NCBI RefSeq assembly: GCF_032854445.1
Contig: NC_088303.1
Coordinates: 1,125,501 to 1,189,500 of the forward strand
DNA: 64,000 nucleotides
From: Liolophura sinensis
Taxonomy: Eukaryota; Mollusca; Polyplacophora; Chitonida; Chitonidae
Reading direction: 5' to 3'
In this document: piece after piece, positions 23,423 through 53,869 of the stretch
How positions within the stretch are numbered: position 1 is the stretch's first letter
Layout: each line of letters starts with the position of its first letter
Translations under genes and position numbers: made by a program
Notes under the pieces: model-generated
Databases searched by the model: none
Told to the model about the DNA's origin: nothing
The model's input: only the letters and a program-made list of their open reading frames with translations

Positions 23423-24074
23423 TACTCCAAATTATCGCCTAATACTTTACTTTGCTACCGTACCTCGTATCGGTCATTATTATGATGGATTTATTGGTCT
23501 TCTTCTATGTAAGACATACATTGTTTATAGATCTGTGCAGGAATGAATACTTTGAGCCGCCCAGATAGAGTAGATTAAAGAAACAACTGAATCTGGTCAA
23601 CTGGATATAAATTTATTAAACAGTTCCAGGCTTTGGACACCCAACAAAGTGTCTTCTACAAAGATATAAAACACAGTAGTAGGTCTGTTGTAGTTGTCTA
23701 GTTGTCTGTTGTATGTTATAGTGGCTGTTGCATTTCCCTAGTGTACACTTTTTCACAGCTTGTGTTATCACAATTAATGTCATCCAACTTAAGCTGCATA
23801 GAGATGATCTAAATGACCTTGGGATATGTTGTGAAATCTGTCATATGGCATAATCGGGCACTGACACTCTTTTTGTATGTACTCTTCAAGGATAGTGCTC
23901 GTACTTGACATTGGGAGAGTTTACACAAAATTGTGGCACACCTTTATTAGAATGAATGAATGAATGAATGAATGATTAGGGAACACTGACAGTACTTCAG
24001 TGTTTCGCAATAAAAATAACATATGAAATCAGGAAACACAGGCTTTTTCTACCAGAATACAAAGCATATGCTGG

Positions 24075-24770
24075 CGTATATTTGGACCCAGCGCACAATG
24101 CGATGGCTTATTCGGACTTAGTTCACAATGCGGTGGCTGTTTCGGATCTCGCTCACGCGATGGCGAATATTCGGATCTAGCTTATAATGCACTGGCGTAT
24201 ATTCAAATCTACCTCACAATGCGATGGCGTATATTCGGATTTAGCTCACAATGCGCTGTCTTATATCCGGACCTAGCTCACAATGCGGTGGCGTATATTC
24301 GGATTTAGCTCACAATGCGCTGTCTTATATCCGGACCTGGCTGACAATGCGGTGGCGTATATTCGGAGTTAGCTCACAATGCGCTGTCTTATATCCGGAC
24401 CTGGCTGACAATGCGGTGGCGTATATTCGGATTTAGCTCACAATGCGCTGTCTTATATCCGGACCTGGCTCACAATGCGGTGGCGTATATTCGGACCTGG
24501 TTCACAATGCAGTGGCTTATTCGGACTAAACTCACAATGCGGTGGCTTATTCGGTCCTAGCTCACAACACGGTGGGCGTATTCCCACCTCGCTCACAATG
24601 CGATGGTTGATTCGGGTCTATTTCACAGTTCGGGGGTTTATTCGGACGTAGCTCACACCGCGATGGATTATTCGGGCCCAGCTTACAATGCGATGGCTTA
24701 TTCGGACCTGGTTCACAAAGCAGTGGCTTATTCGGACCTAGCTCACAATGCCATGGCTTATTCGTCTTGT
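24075..24770. repeat. Minisatellite, about 30/60-bp unit upstream of gene B
   Basis: Alternating units, TAGCTCACAATGCG plus GTGGCGTATATTCGG or CTGTCTTATATCCGG, form a 60-bp higher-order repeat in the middle and a degenerate 30-bp repeat at both ends. It stops about 500 bp before the gene B start. Confidence 0.93.
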
Positions 24771-25221
24771 GTGAATCGGCCAGACATCGAATACGATGGA
24801 AAACGTCAATCAAATAAATAAACTGATTCATTCCTCCATATGAAACCAGTGTGAGGGAAGTTAAAACCTTTCTAACATACAATGTAGAGAAAACAGTTTC
24901 TTTCGTAGATTTCGTACGGTGTTTCGTCCAAGACCGACTCCAATCTAACCACGAAAATATAATCTATATATTGTTTTGTTTTTAACGTTCTATGCAGTTT
25001 ATCTCTGCACTTATCTGAGCAAGAGTTGGTCAGCACTGAGACAGAATGAACCAGATGACGATGTGTCAAACCATTATCTTACTACGGACAGGTGAGCAGA
25101 CTTGGAGGTGGGGCAATCAGCATTATAATGTCAACGCGCTCTCGCCTTAAAATATACATTTATATATGTTTTCTGACACCAGTTCTCCACGTGATTACCT
25201 AGTGCACAGGAATTATTTTTA

Positions 25222-25227
25222 TATATA
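25222..25227 (+). promoter_or_regulatory. Candidate TATA box of gene B
   Basis: TATATA inside TTTTTATATATAACTG lies 54-59 nt before the gene B ATG. A start about 30 nt downstream would give a short 5' UTR of some 30 nt. Positional inference only. Confidence 0.4.
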
Positions 25228-25280
25228 ACTGTGTCGTAATCCGTATTTTAGTCACAACGTTCTGGGGCTGTCGTGGTAAC

Positions 25281-44294
<19,014 letters not shown>

Positions 44295-44333
44295 CAGTAC
44301 ACCTGCACAGCTATATTCTCACAGATCTGCCAA

Positions 44334-44339
44334 ATTAAA
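44334..44339 (+). terminator. Candidate polyadenylation signal, gene B (ATTAAA)
   Basis: The common variant ATTAAA lies 40 nt after the gene B stop codon. Confidence 0.35.
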
Positions 44340-44519
44340 CCAATCAAATTGTATAAAGTCTTGTTTTTTTCCCTGTTTGGGTGCATTTCTCGGTGGTTTT
44401 AATTAATTCATAATAAGGGGCTATATTTGTCAAACGTCTTAACACTTAAGTCAAAAATTCTAACAGCTAAAATTGAAATGTTCTAGGAATTCGAAATTTG
44501 TACACTGATTCTTTACTGT

Positions 44520-44718
44520 AGAACACCGGATCGGGTCATACCAAAGACTTTAAAAACGGTACTTGCGGCTTCCTCGCTTGCAGCTCTGCAGTGAGAGGTT
44601 AGAGCAAGGAAACATCATAAGTTGGCCAATTGTCAGTATAATGTGACTGGGTGGGGTGTCATGTCTGGTGTCTTCGCCATGATACTTCAATGGCGGCAGG
44701 ATTTTCGCGGCATGGACT
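44520..44718 (-). repeat. Dispersed repeat family D1, copy 2
   Basis: Inverted relative of 15760-15970, about 230 bp past the gene B stop. Nothing is recognised from 44719 to 44940. Confidence 0.72.
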
Positions 44719-44939
44719 CGCATTGCCACAAGACACTTTACCACATATAAATTGCAATTTAGCCAGCGTTTTCAGCGAATTCCGTCTGCTTAACCCAGTA
44801 AAGCAACGAGTCCAAGCATATTCCTGCATGGTGAAAGCTACATGTAAGCCCACACCAATCCGATGCAACAGGAGGAGAAAAAACACTTAAACCCGTGGGC
44901 AGCCGAAACCGCAAGGTCAAACGGTGTATAAAATGTTAA

Positions 44940-46120
44940 AGCCAGTATGTCAGACTTGCACAGTGTTTAAAGAACACTGCAGTCATGCGACGACTGACTT
45001 TAGAACAACGCGAGAGGTTCCTGGGTATGGTGGTTATGAGAACCAGTCATGCTGACATTGTATAGAACAACACGAGAGGTTCCGGGGTATGGTGGTTATG
45101 AGAGCCAGTCATGCTGACATTGTATAGAATAACGCGAGAGGTTCCTGGGTATGGTGGCTATGAGAGCCACTCATGCTGACATTGTATAGAACAACACGAG
45201 AGGTTCCTGGGTATGGTGGCTATGAGAGCCACTCATGCTGACATTGTATAGAACAACGCGAGAGGTTCCTGGGTATGGTGGCTATGGGAGGCACTCATGC
45301 TGACATTGTATAGAACAACGCGAGAGGTTCCTGGGTATGGTGGCTATGAGAGCCACTCATGCTGACACTGTATAGAACAACGCGAGAGGTTCCTGGGTAT
45401 GGTGGTTATGAGAACCACTCATGCTGACATTGTATAGAACAACGCGAGAGGTTCCTGGGTATGGTGGTTATGAGAGCCAGTCATGCTGACATTGTATAGA
45501 ACAACGCGAGAGGTTCCTGGGTATGGTGGTTATGAGAGCCACTCATGCTGACATTGTATAGAACAACGCGAGAGGGCCCTGGGTATGGTGGTTATGAGAA
45601 CCAGTCATGCTGACATTGCAAGAACTTTTGGTTGCCCTCGTGTAACCGTTACAAATCTGATGCAGCGTTACAGGCAGACAGGATGGACCTCAGACAGGCC
45701 AAGAACAGGCAGACTAGGGTAACCACGCCCAGGAAAGACTGGTACTTGCATGCCTTGCATCTGCAAAATCGCTTCCTGACTGTGACGTCATCATCGCTGA
45801 ATGCGTTAGGCCATCGGCTCAGTCGGTGGGGGAGTGATGGTATGGCGAGGGATTTGTGGACAGGAACGGACACCACTGGGCATCATCTATAGGAACTTAG
45901 CTCCCAGCTTACATGGATATCTCCCATAGAGCACCTCTGGGACGCCCTGGCACAGGTTCTTGGCAAAGAATGGCATCGTATCCCCACGTGTCCAGTGAGA
46001 CGACTGACTCTCTATGCGTCGAAGAATTTTTGCATTCATTGAAGCAAGGGGTGGCCACACAGGGTACTGATGAGGAGACTTTATCAAACTAAACATCACT
46101 TTCCCTATTCACTCGTCTGG
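44940..46120 (+). pseudogene. Dead Tc1-like transposase with internal deletions
   Basis: A start-like stretch ATGCGACGACTGACTTTAG at 44985 gives MRRLTLEQRERFLGMVV, then after the array (about 45603-45660) SHADIARTFGCPRVTVTNLM, the helix-turn-helix of a Tc1/mariner transposase, then HALHLQNRFLTVTSSSLNAL. The usual DESR segment is missing. GVMVWRGICGQERTPLGIIY is at about 45832-45890, then a second deletion, then IEHLWDALAQVLGKEWHRIP at about 45925-45980. Frames differ between pieces. I could not find terminal inverted repeats. It is a non-functional remnant. Confidence 0.82.
45003..45622. repeat. Minisatellite inside Tc1-like transposase N-terminus, 62-bp unit, 10 copies
   Basis: Units of GAACAACGCGAGAGGTTCCT, GGGTATGGTGGTTATGAGAG and CCAGTCATGCTGACATTGTA. 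Each is the coding segment LEQRERFLGMVVMR-SHADI plus a junction. 62 is not a multiple of three, so the frame is lost with each copy. Confidence 0.94.
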
Positions 46121-46820
46121 TCATCAAAGTGAAATGTCGATTTTTTTACCCCAATCCCAGCTGGGCACATATGATTGCTATATGGGCTGCTGTACATTTC
46201 CTTATTTTGGACGTGGATGACCTAAGCATACTGTTTTCAGTGTATTACATTTCCAGCATCTGTTGTTTTGTGTTATTACAAACTTAGGCCATTTTAAATC
46301 AATGGTAAAGTTTCTTTTGGCCGTCATTTTGCATACTGTAAAATAATGTACCATAAAGGAGTTCTTTTCTGTTCTTAGTTCAGTTTTCTTAAGCACTAGC
46401 AATTTATGAATTAAGCCTTGAGTTGCTCTATAATTCGATCCGTATGAACCCTCGATGACGTCATCTCCGAAAATTTCCGACCACTGACGGAAAAAATGTT
46501 TAAAATAGAGGGTTTATTAAGAAATATAAAATATGCCTCAAAAATGATTTTTTTTATCATTGTGATTTGTATATCTTTCATCCCTTTCCTTAAAACCATA
46601 CTCTTTGTTTCGTAGTACATTTTCATGTATTGTTTAAGCCATGCTTCCTCTTAACTTCCTTTTAACGCCATGTTCAATAAGTTTCCAGGTACACGATGAC
46701 GGAGAGTAGGTGAGAAAACCGAACGTGCAGACTTACACACCACAGAGCGCAAAACTTCGCACTAGGACCTTCTAGGCATATTGTCAGCAAGTCCAATACC
46801 AATAGGCACAATGAGCATCT
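46121..46820. other. AT-rich intergenic stretch, nothing recognised
   Basis: No coding, splice-supported or repeat structure seen before the gap. The stretch 47051-48700 beyond the gap is likewise featureless, apart from 47190-47260, which resembles 55915-55985 (AATGTGGTGGATA with AAACACAAAGACTCCA), a short dispersed repeat. Confidence 0.5.
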
Positions 46821-46835
46821 AGAAATTCCCTTCAA

Positions 46836-47035
46836 NNNNNNNNNNNNNNNNNNNNNNNNNNNNNNNNNNNNNNNNNNNNNNNNNNNNNNNNNNNNNNNNN
46901 NNNNNNNNNNNNNNNNNNNNNNNNNNNNNNNNNNNNNNNNNNNNNNNNNNNNNNNNNNNNNNNNNNNNNNNNNNNNNNNNNNNNNNNNNNNNNNNNNNNN
47001 NNNNNNNNNNNNNNNNNNNNNNNNNNNNNNNNNNN
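46836..47035. other. Assembly gap, exactly 200 N, with identical 15-bp flanks
   Basis: The 15 bases before the gap (46821-46835) and after it (47036-47050) are the same, AGAAATTCCCTTCAA. The contig ends therefore probably overlap and the true gap may be zero or negative. Confidence 0.97.
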
Positions 47036-48713
47036 AGAAATTCCCTTCAAACGATAGGATTGAACCTGTTACTCTTACACACCAAATTAAGTGTTCTGTT
47101 TTAAAAACATTTCTGTTAGAGTTTAGAATTCGCGTCCTGGTGTCATAAGACAACAAAAGAGATGTATTGATAATTGTAAAGATTTGAAATGTTTACATAG
47201 TAATGTGGTGGATACGTTCAGAAAACACAAAGACTCCAATAAACATGATTTTATATTAAATGTAAAATGGTTATAAACATGTAAAAGTGTTTATTATAGT
47301 AAACATGTAATATCTTTTTGTAAACACATCTCTTTGGACACTTTTACAGGTTTATCCGATTTTTTACACTTAATAACAGTCTATTTGTGTTTATTGAAAA
47401 TATCCAGGTGTCCATACATGCTGTATTAAGTACAACAGAGTATTACTTTGTTCAAAGACGTTATCTTTCGTTTTGTCGAGAAAAACCAGTTGCTTCAACC
47501 CTACACGATAACTTCAACACTTGTTAAGGACGCGGAAGAGACGGTTTAACTTTTCTCTGTATCAATGGAGCCTTAGTTTTTGATAAAGGAACTTTGTAAA
47601 CAATTGTGTCTCCTGAACGTTATCTCTCTGATGTCAGTAATTAACTCTGGAATTTTCTTACATCGTTACACAAGTACAAGAAGTGATAATAGCACACTAG
47701 ATATATTTCCTCTAAACAGTATTGCTTTTTTATAGAGAACTTTACTTTTTGCTAAAGATATCCAGGAAAAAATCTGCCAAAAAATGCTTTAATTAAGATA
47801 TGGGTAATTAGTTAATTATTATTTTCACAGATACACGGCTTATTTCAAATATACAAGAAAAAATATAATGAGAGACTGGAATGACTTCCTTCCCGGTCTA
47901 TAGGCCCCTTCACGGGTCAGTTATATGTTGGCTCAACTTTTTCTACCCATGTCCTTGACTTATACCATGCATCTCTTGATAACCCTCTATCTCTGTCAAG
48001 ACCGACGCCTTAAGATTTTTATTAAATTCCTGTATTAACTTGCGATGATAGATTTGTGCACACACACATAATCACTTCCGATATGAAAACATACAGATAA
48101 TGAACTGTTGACAAAAAAATTCATCTTCCGTTTTTTTGTGTATTCTTTGCAGACGACACGGACGAGGAACAGTGCCTCAGATAACACGGTTTTAGTAAGT
48201 GAAAATAAGTTATTTTTCCTGTTATGAGAATACATGCGTTTTTCTTATTCTCATGACATTTCCGTTGTTTTCACATTGCTGTCCAACAAATAACTTGTTT
48301 TATTTCATTATATAGCTTTAATTAATGGATTATTACAAACAACTGACTCCTGCTTTGAACCCTCAAAACTCCTCCCCAAAGAAACGGAAGTTTAAAAAAA
48401 TTCAGTCGCTATCTGGTTAACTGAGAGATTAATTAATGCAGAAGAAACTGTATCTTGTATGTACTGCATGTGAACAAAAACCCGCTTTACAAATAATGAA
48501 CTTTATTCTCGTATGTGAATGGAGCTCAAGGAAATCAAATCTGCCGAGAACACAATCAATCCCCTCCCTAATTACACGCAGACTGTCTCTTCATAACTAC
48601 CGCTTTTTAATGAACTACAGTTTGGCTTGAGGTTATGTACAGACGTTTCACACTTATGTTTGATGGTAACGAGGTGTTATCTGAGCCCGTTTTCGAGAAG
48701 CGCTATTTAGCTA

Positions 48714-48732
48714 CACACACACACACACACAA
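48714..48732. repeat. Short CA microsatellite
   Basis: About nine CA repeats. Nothing else is recognised from 48733 to 49500. Confidence 0.8.
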
Positions 48733-49504
48733 AACAACTACACAGGACTGTCTCACGTAAATTAGCTACTCATGTGTGACCGATCCTGGTCACGAGATCT
48801 GATTACAGGGTAACAAGGTCAGTTCAAAAGAGAGTACCCCAGACTCAGTTAAATGAAGAATTTGAAGGGTGACAAAAAAGAATCATAAGGTCTTTTATTG
48901 AGATTTATAAAGATTGCGGAACTCGTTTTGCAATTATATGCATCTTGATAACATCTGGATTTCAGAATATATACTTGACAAAGATAAACATTTTTAACGT
49001 ATAAATTATGTACATATATGTTTGGCTGTCTCCAAGCTGATATACAGCTATATGTCTTGTCCTTACAAAACTGGGAAATCGATGATCTTATTGTTCCTCA
49101 AGGGTTGCTCTGCGTGCTGCCGATCCATTGTTGGCGAATGGGGTGTCGTGTTGGAATCCATGCCCGGTTAGTTGGCTGCAGCCGTGCGTGAGGAGGTTTG
49201 TAAGGTACATGCCTCTGTATATCTGTCAGGTGTCTTGTCATGTCCTATATGAGCACTTTTATAAACCTGGTCGCCGCCGTATAAATGACACATTTATGAG
49301 CAGGAAAGGGATTAGTTAAAGAGAGTAATTCATTCTTATTTAATGTTGCACACTGCATCTTAAACATGTCCCGCGGGACTGTGAATAACATAAAGACTAA
49401 CGCATGCCAGGTAACCATCTCTGCGGAATTGTTGATGGAAACTAGGTATAAACACTTCAGTTTGTGATGTGAGCTCAGTTTCCAATACAGCTGTTGTGTT
49501 AAAT

Positions 49505-49740
49505 GAGGGCCTTCATGGCCTAGTGGTTAGCGTCCTAGCACAGCGCAAACACCCAGCTCCTCACCATTGCGATCGCTGTGAATTCCAGCTCATGTTAGCT
49601 TCCTCTTCGGTAGTACATAGGAAGGTCTGGCAGCAACCTGCGCAATACGCCAGGGTTTGCCCGGATTCCTCCCACCGATGAAATATACTTCAGTACGGCG
49701 TAAAACACTAATCAAACTAATCAAGTAAATAAATAAATAA
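49505..49740 (+). mobile_element. SINE, near full-length, variant head
   Basis: GGGCCTTCATGGCCTAGTGG A-box region, GAATTCCAGCTCATG, AAGGTCTGGCAGCAACCTGC, then CAGTACGGCGTAAAACACTA and an AATAAATAAATAA tail. The head differs from the other copies, so this may be a subfamily. Confidence 0.85.
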
Positions 49741-49916
49741 CATCTGAAATGTAGACAGACTGCCAAGTGACAAATTTTCAAATGAGCAGTTGATAGCTCC
49801 TCACATGGGAATATTCGTCCTGGGTTACTCTTAATATTACCGATTATTAAAGGAAAATTGAAAAACACTAAATGTAGTATATATATAAAAACAATTTAAC
49901 ACTACACCCGAAAATA

Positions 49917-51566
49917 CACTGTTGACCATAAAGTTGGAATAAAATATTTTAGCCACAATCCCAGAAGTTTAATATTATTTTTCGCCTCAAAAATAATATA
50001 AGCCGACACGAATTGATGCATAATCTCTCTCTACTACGTGTACAAAAATGTTTTATTCCATGCTAATATGAGAATTACATAAGAGGCTCTGATGGTAGTG
50101 ATAAAAAGCCCTGTGCCTGGTGCTTCTCCAGTTATCTTCATTCAGAGAGAGGTCAAATTACCTCGCGCATAACGAAGTTCTCGGTTTCGCTTGGAACAAA
50201 AAGTAGTGTAGCGGGGATTCCGGCTATGCCTCATGCTACTCCAATGCCAATACGCTGGAGAGTGATTGCCCTCTATCAAGAAGGCTACAAACAGTCCGAT
50301 GTTGCCGATTTTGTAGGCATATCGCAAAGTACAGTCAGCAAAATCATCAGACGTCATCGAGACGTGGGTCATTTGCGGCCACGTCAAACTCCAGGACGAC
50401 CACGACTGACTACGAGACGGGATGACCGTCGACTGCTCAATCTCTCTCGCACAAACCGGAAAATGTCTGCGAACCATCTTCGCCGTTTGTGGCCGAGGCA
50501 TTACGGAATCAATTTTTCCCGAACAACGGTGAATCGCAGATTACTTCAGCATGGTTATCGAGCAAGACGTATGACCAAATGGTCCCCGCCTAACCGCCCA
50601 ACATAGAGTCCAAAGGCTTCGCTGGGCTAGGGAGCACAGACAATTGCAGTTAGGGCATTGGCGACATGTGCTCTTCACGGATGAGAGTCGCTTCTTCCTG
50701 AAACCTGTGGACGGAAGGCAAAGGGTTCGTCGTTTGCGAGGAGAAAGCCTTCGAGATAACTGTGTGCAGGAAAACACTCAAGGGGTGGGCGGTTCAGTAA
50801 TGGTTTGGGCCGGTATTCACTATGGTGGAAAAACGCCGTTGGTGGTGCCCGACGAAAACGTCAACGCCGTCGTGTACATTGATATCCTTGAAAACCATTG
50901 CCTTCCATACACACGAAGGGTTTATGGAGACAATTTTCGTTTGCAAGACGACAAGGCTACACCACACAGGGCCACTGCAACACGAGAATTTCTTCGGGCA
51001 CAAGGGGTGGAGCAGTTACCTTGGCCATTGTGTTCCCCTGATATGAACCCAATAGAACATGCCTGGGACAAGTTAGGGCGAGCCATCAACGCACGTGACA
51101 ATATTGCTGAAAATCTGCAAGAACTGGCACAGGCTCTGATCAATGAGTGGAACGTTCTGCCATTGAATTCATTAACAATCTGGTCGACAGCATCCAACGA
51201 CGTCTTGACGCATTGATTCGTGTCAGGGGTGGTCATACTAGATATTAATGACTGTTTCTCTTACAAACTGTATTGTCTGTAACTATAATACGAAGGGAAC
51301 AAATACGTTTATGTTTGTGATATGGAGACATTGCAGTAAAGCCTTCAATCCTTTCGTCTTGAAATGCCAGTTTTTGTTTTTACGCCGTTCTACAGCCTAT
51401 AATCGACCCATTAAAGATTACAATAGGCTGATATGTGTAGAAAAGACCAACATTTGGTGTTATGCTGATATCTACGCCATAATCAAGCATTCAATACCGC
51501 GTACAATTAGAATAACTCCGAATTCAGTCGTCGAATTAATTTATTCCAACTTTATGGTCAACAGTG
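49917..51566 (+). mobile_element. Tc1-like DNA transposon with perfect TIRs
   Basis: The 1650-bp element has 27-bp perfect terminal inverted repeats: CACTGTTGACCATAAAGTTG with GAATAAA at 49917-49943, inverted at 51540-51566. It is flanked by TA on both sides (49915-49916 and 51567-51568), the classic Tc1/mariner target duplication. It contains one transposase gene, broken by frameshifts, so it is non-autonomous unless supplied in trans. Confidence 0.93.
50226..51245 (+). pseudogene. Tc1-like (DD34E) transposase, two frameshifts
   Basis: The N-terminal part (50226-50590) has the paired helix-turn-helix (GYKQSDVADFVGISQSTVSK) and GRPRLTTRRDDR. The frame then shifts by one extra base near 50590, in a C-rich run. 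The second part (to about 51165) carries the catalytic domain: FTDESRFF (first Asp), GGSVMVWAGI, FRLQDDKATPHRA (second Asp) and SPDMNPIEHAWD (Glu), with 34 residues between the last two. Near 51165 another shift leads to the family C-terminus GGHTRY and a TAA. About 340 residues in all, normal length for the family. It may be a recent loss, or indel errors in sequencing, as in gene A. Confidence 0.9.
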
Positions 51567-51568
51567 TA

Positions 51569-52930
51569 GTTCGATTTCTTTTTTTTTTTAGATTTTTCTC
51601 AACCTGGTAAAATGGTTCTAAAACATCAGATACTACAATGGTTAGTGGTGACCCTGGGTGTATCAGCGACCTCAAATCCATAGATTTAACTTTTCAAGGT
51701 CCATTCGGAGAATGTATTCATAGATCTGTATGTATATCAATTTCGAATAATAAAATCTAGGCCGTCTGTAGTGTGTGAAGTGGAAAACCTGATGTGAAGT
51801 CACTGGTCCAAATATAATCAGAAAGGGCCACCATAAAATCCAAAGTTTCACGTGCATTTCTTGTGACATATACCACATGTTAGTGTTTTCTTTGCTTTTA
51901 ACATGACGTACTAATGAGAAATAAATGTAACTGGTTAATATACAGACGATAGATCATGTGTCCACATGAACGACACAAACTTTGAAGACGAGCTCCCTAT
52001 AATTTTCCAATGGCCGCCAATTTTCAGGTAACAATGTAAGCCTTTACCCATTATGTAACAGTGCGTTACAAATTGTGTTTACAAACACATTACATGCGCA
52101 CACATTCCTACTACAATGAAAAAAACACACCCTTGATCATATGACTCGAAAACATTCCATATTGTACCTTCCCAAAACATCTAACTAAAACACTTGTGCA
52201 AAACGCAAAGAACACAAAAGCAAGAACTTGAACAAATGCATAATCTTCTGAGTGAGTGACTGTCTGGACAGTGTGGACTATTTTAACAGTAATAAGTAAT
52301 ATCAAAGAGACTAACAGAAATTATGTAGCGGATGAAAAGTATTGTTGACTTACAGTACACATTGCTCAGGAAAAAGTTAGCTACAAGGCACAAGTGGAAA
52401 TCATTCTTTGTATGTTGTAGAGAACATTAAATCTAAACACCAAGATTCAATTTCCTATCAAAAGCATATATCACCACACCGAGCTGTCAGTCAGGCACTA
52501 TAGATGTATACCTTAAAACCAGTATTGCCTTACGATAGAGGGGAGTAGTAATATTACCGGATGTAAATACGTATACGTCTATAAGGCCCACTTGGAAATG
52601 TCCAATTACAAGGCATACATCTAGTGCTAATCATAACCCAGGGCGGTTATTCCTAAGTGCAGATCCTCCAGGTTAGTCTCAAGAAAAAGATTTGCCCTCT
52701 TTTTCACCTGTATTAAGGTTTTAAATGAAAAGTCTGTCTGGTTTTAGTGGGATCTTCGTTGATATAAGTCCCCGAGAATGTAACAGAATTTTTCCACTTT
52801 CGGCGAACTCGGATCAGTTCTGAGCATGCGCGGTAGAGGATGTAAACCGACACAATAACATGAGATTAATACTGTCACGGAATGGTGAAACATCCTGTTT
52901 GATATTTACTCTTGTAGTTCCCTAACTAGA
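51569..52930. other. Intergenic, no feature recognised
   Basis: About 1.4 kb without repeat arrays, SINE or supportable coding sequence on either strand. Confidence 0.5.
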
Positions 52931-53270
52931 CTGCACACTGCGTCATCAGTTGATAAACCGGGGAGCACCCAATCATTACGTGTGCCCCCTTACATGCCCG
53001 CCCGGTAGCTACCACCCACGAACCGGGCTGCCCTCGTCTATATAAGCGAACCATTCTTAAATGCGATGTTAAACTCCCTTCATATAGGTCAGCTAAGTAA
53101 TATTTCATTAAATATTCACGCCTGGGAATAAAAAATATTTGAGTAATGATCAGACTGCCTGTATAGGCACACCATGCCTGTATTTTATCAAGGTTAAGGT
53201 TAATCATGCTCAATCGTGATCTCTGATGTCATGGGCCTTGTCTGTCTATCCCGGGGCCAGTGATAGGACT

Positions 53271-53597
53271 CTACTCACCCCCACCGTCTACACCAGAAAC
53301 ACCGGGTGGATTTCGTTTGAGGAAGCTTTTTCTCAGTGTAAATGGTTTCGTCTCATCCTGTAACACTTTACTGTGGTGAATCCAATTGGAATCACGGGCG
53401 TTGTCGAGGAATTTTTTCTCCTGACGTGTTTTCATATACTTGGCAAACGCCGCTTTGAAGCGTTCAACTCGCTGAGTCTCTTCCGGTCCATCATCTTGAC
53501 CCAGCGCTGTGAGCATCCGTGCAAACATTAAAATAATAATAAAACTAGTGTTCCATCGATTATTTACATAGTCTCCCTTCCTAGAAACGCCCCACAT
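53271..53597 (-). CDS. Small secreted or membrane protein exon, unknown function (copy 1)
   Basis: An open frame of 108 codons starts MWGVSRKGDYVNNRWN and continues with a hydrophobic core TSFIIILMFARMLTALG, a plausible signal peptide or anchor ending before QDDGPEETQR. The rest is charged (RFKAAFAKYMKTRQEKKFLD, then LRKSFLKRNPPG). Its twin at 62316-62642 is open over the same length. Just before the stop the minus strand reads GGTGGGGGTGAGTAG, where GTGAGT is a good splice donor, so this may be exon 1 of a longer gene running to lower coordinates. I do not recognise the family. No downstream exon was identified in 52000-53200. Confidence 0.6.
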   Translation of the reverse strand: MWGVSRKGDYVNNRWNTSFIIILMFARMLTALGQDDGPEETQRVERFKAAFAKYMKTRQEKKFLDNARDSNWIHHSKVLQDETKPFTLRKSFLKRNPPGVSGVDGGGE

Positions 53598-53869
53598 CGT
53601 TCAGACAGAGATCCAGCACAAACAACTATCCTACAATTACCAGTGAAGTATCTGTCAGCTGACCTGTTGACAGAATAGCTTATTGCAGAATGTTCCTGTT
53701 GGTCTTTGTCTTTTAATGTATACCATTGTGTCTAGCTATGAGGACCTAATTTACATTCTCAGGATGGACAATTCGTCAGCAATAGCTGTATAATTAGCTG
53801 TTAAAGAATCATATGTTGTTGTTAGAAGTACATAGCTAAACAAAACAAGCTGTGCATATATGTCTAATA

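Noticed and set aside
21487-23430. 647-codon minus-strand open frame and overlapping plus-strand frames
   Set aside because: Entirely a 24-bp tandem repeat; open on both strands by virtue of unit length, with no domain, signal peptide or splice evidence.
48153-48184. Short exon-like stretch after TTTGCAG reading DDTDEEQCLR and stop
   Set aside because: Too short, with no partner exons found; probably chance.
52940-53070. SINE-like stretch ending CGTCTATATAAGCGAACC
   Set aside because: Only weak similarity to the SINE centre (CCGTCGTATAAGTGAAATAT); boundaries and family uncertain.
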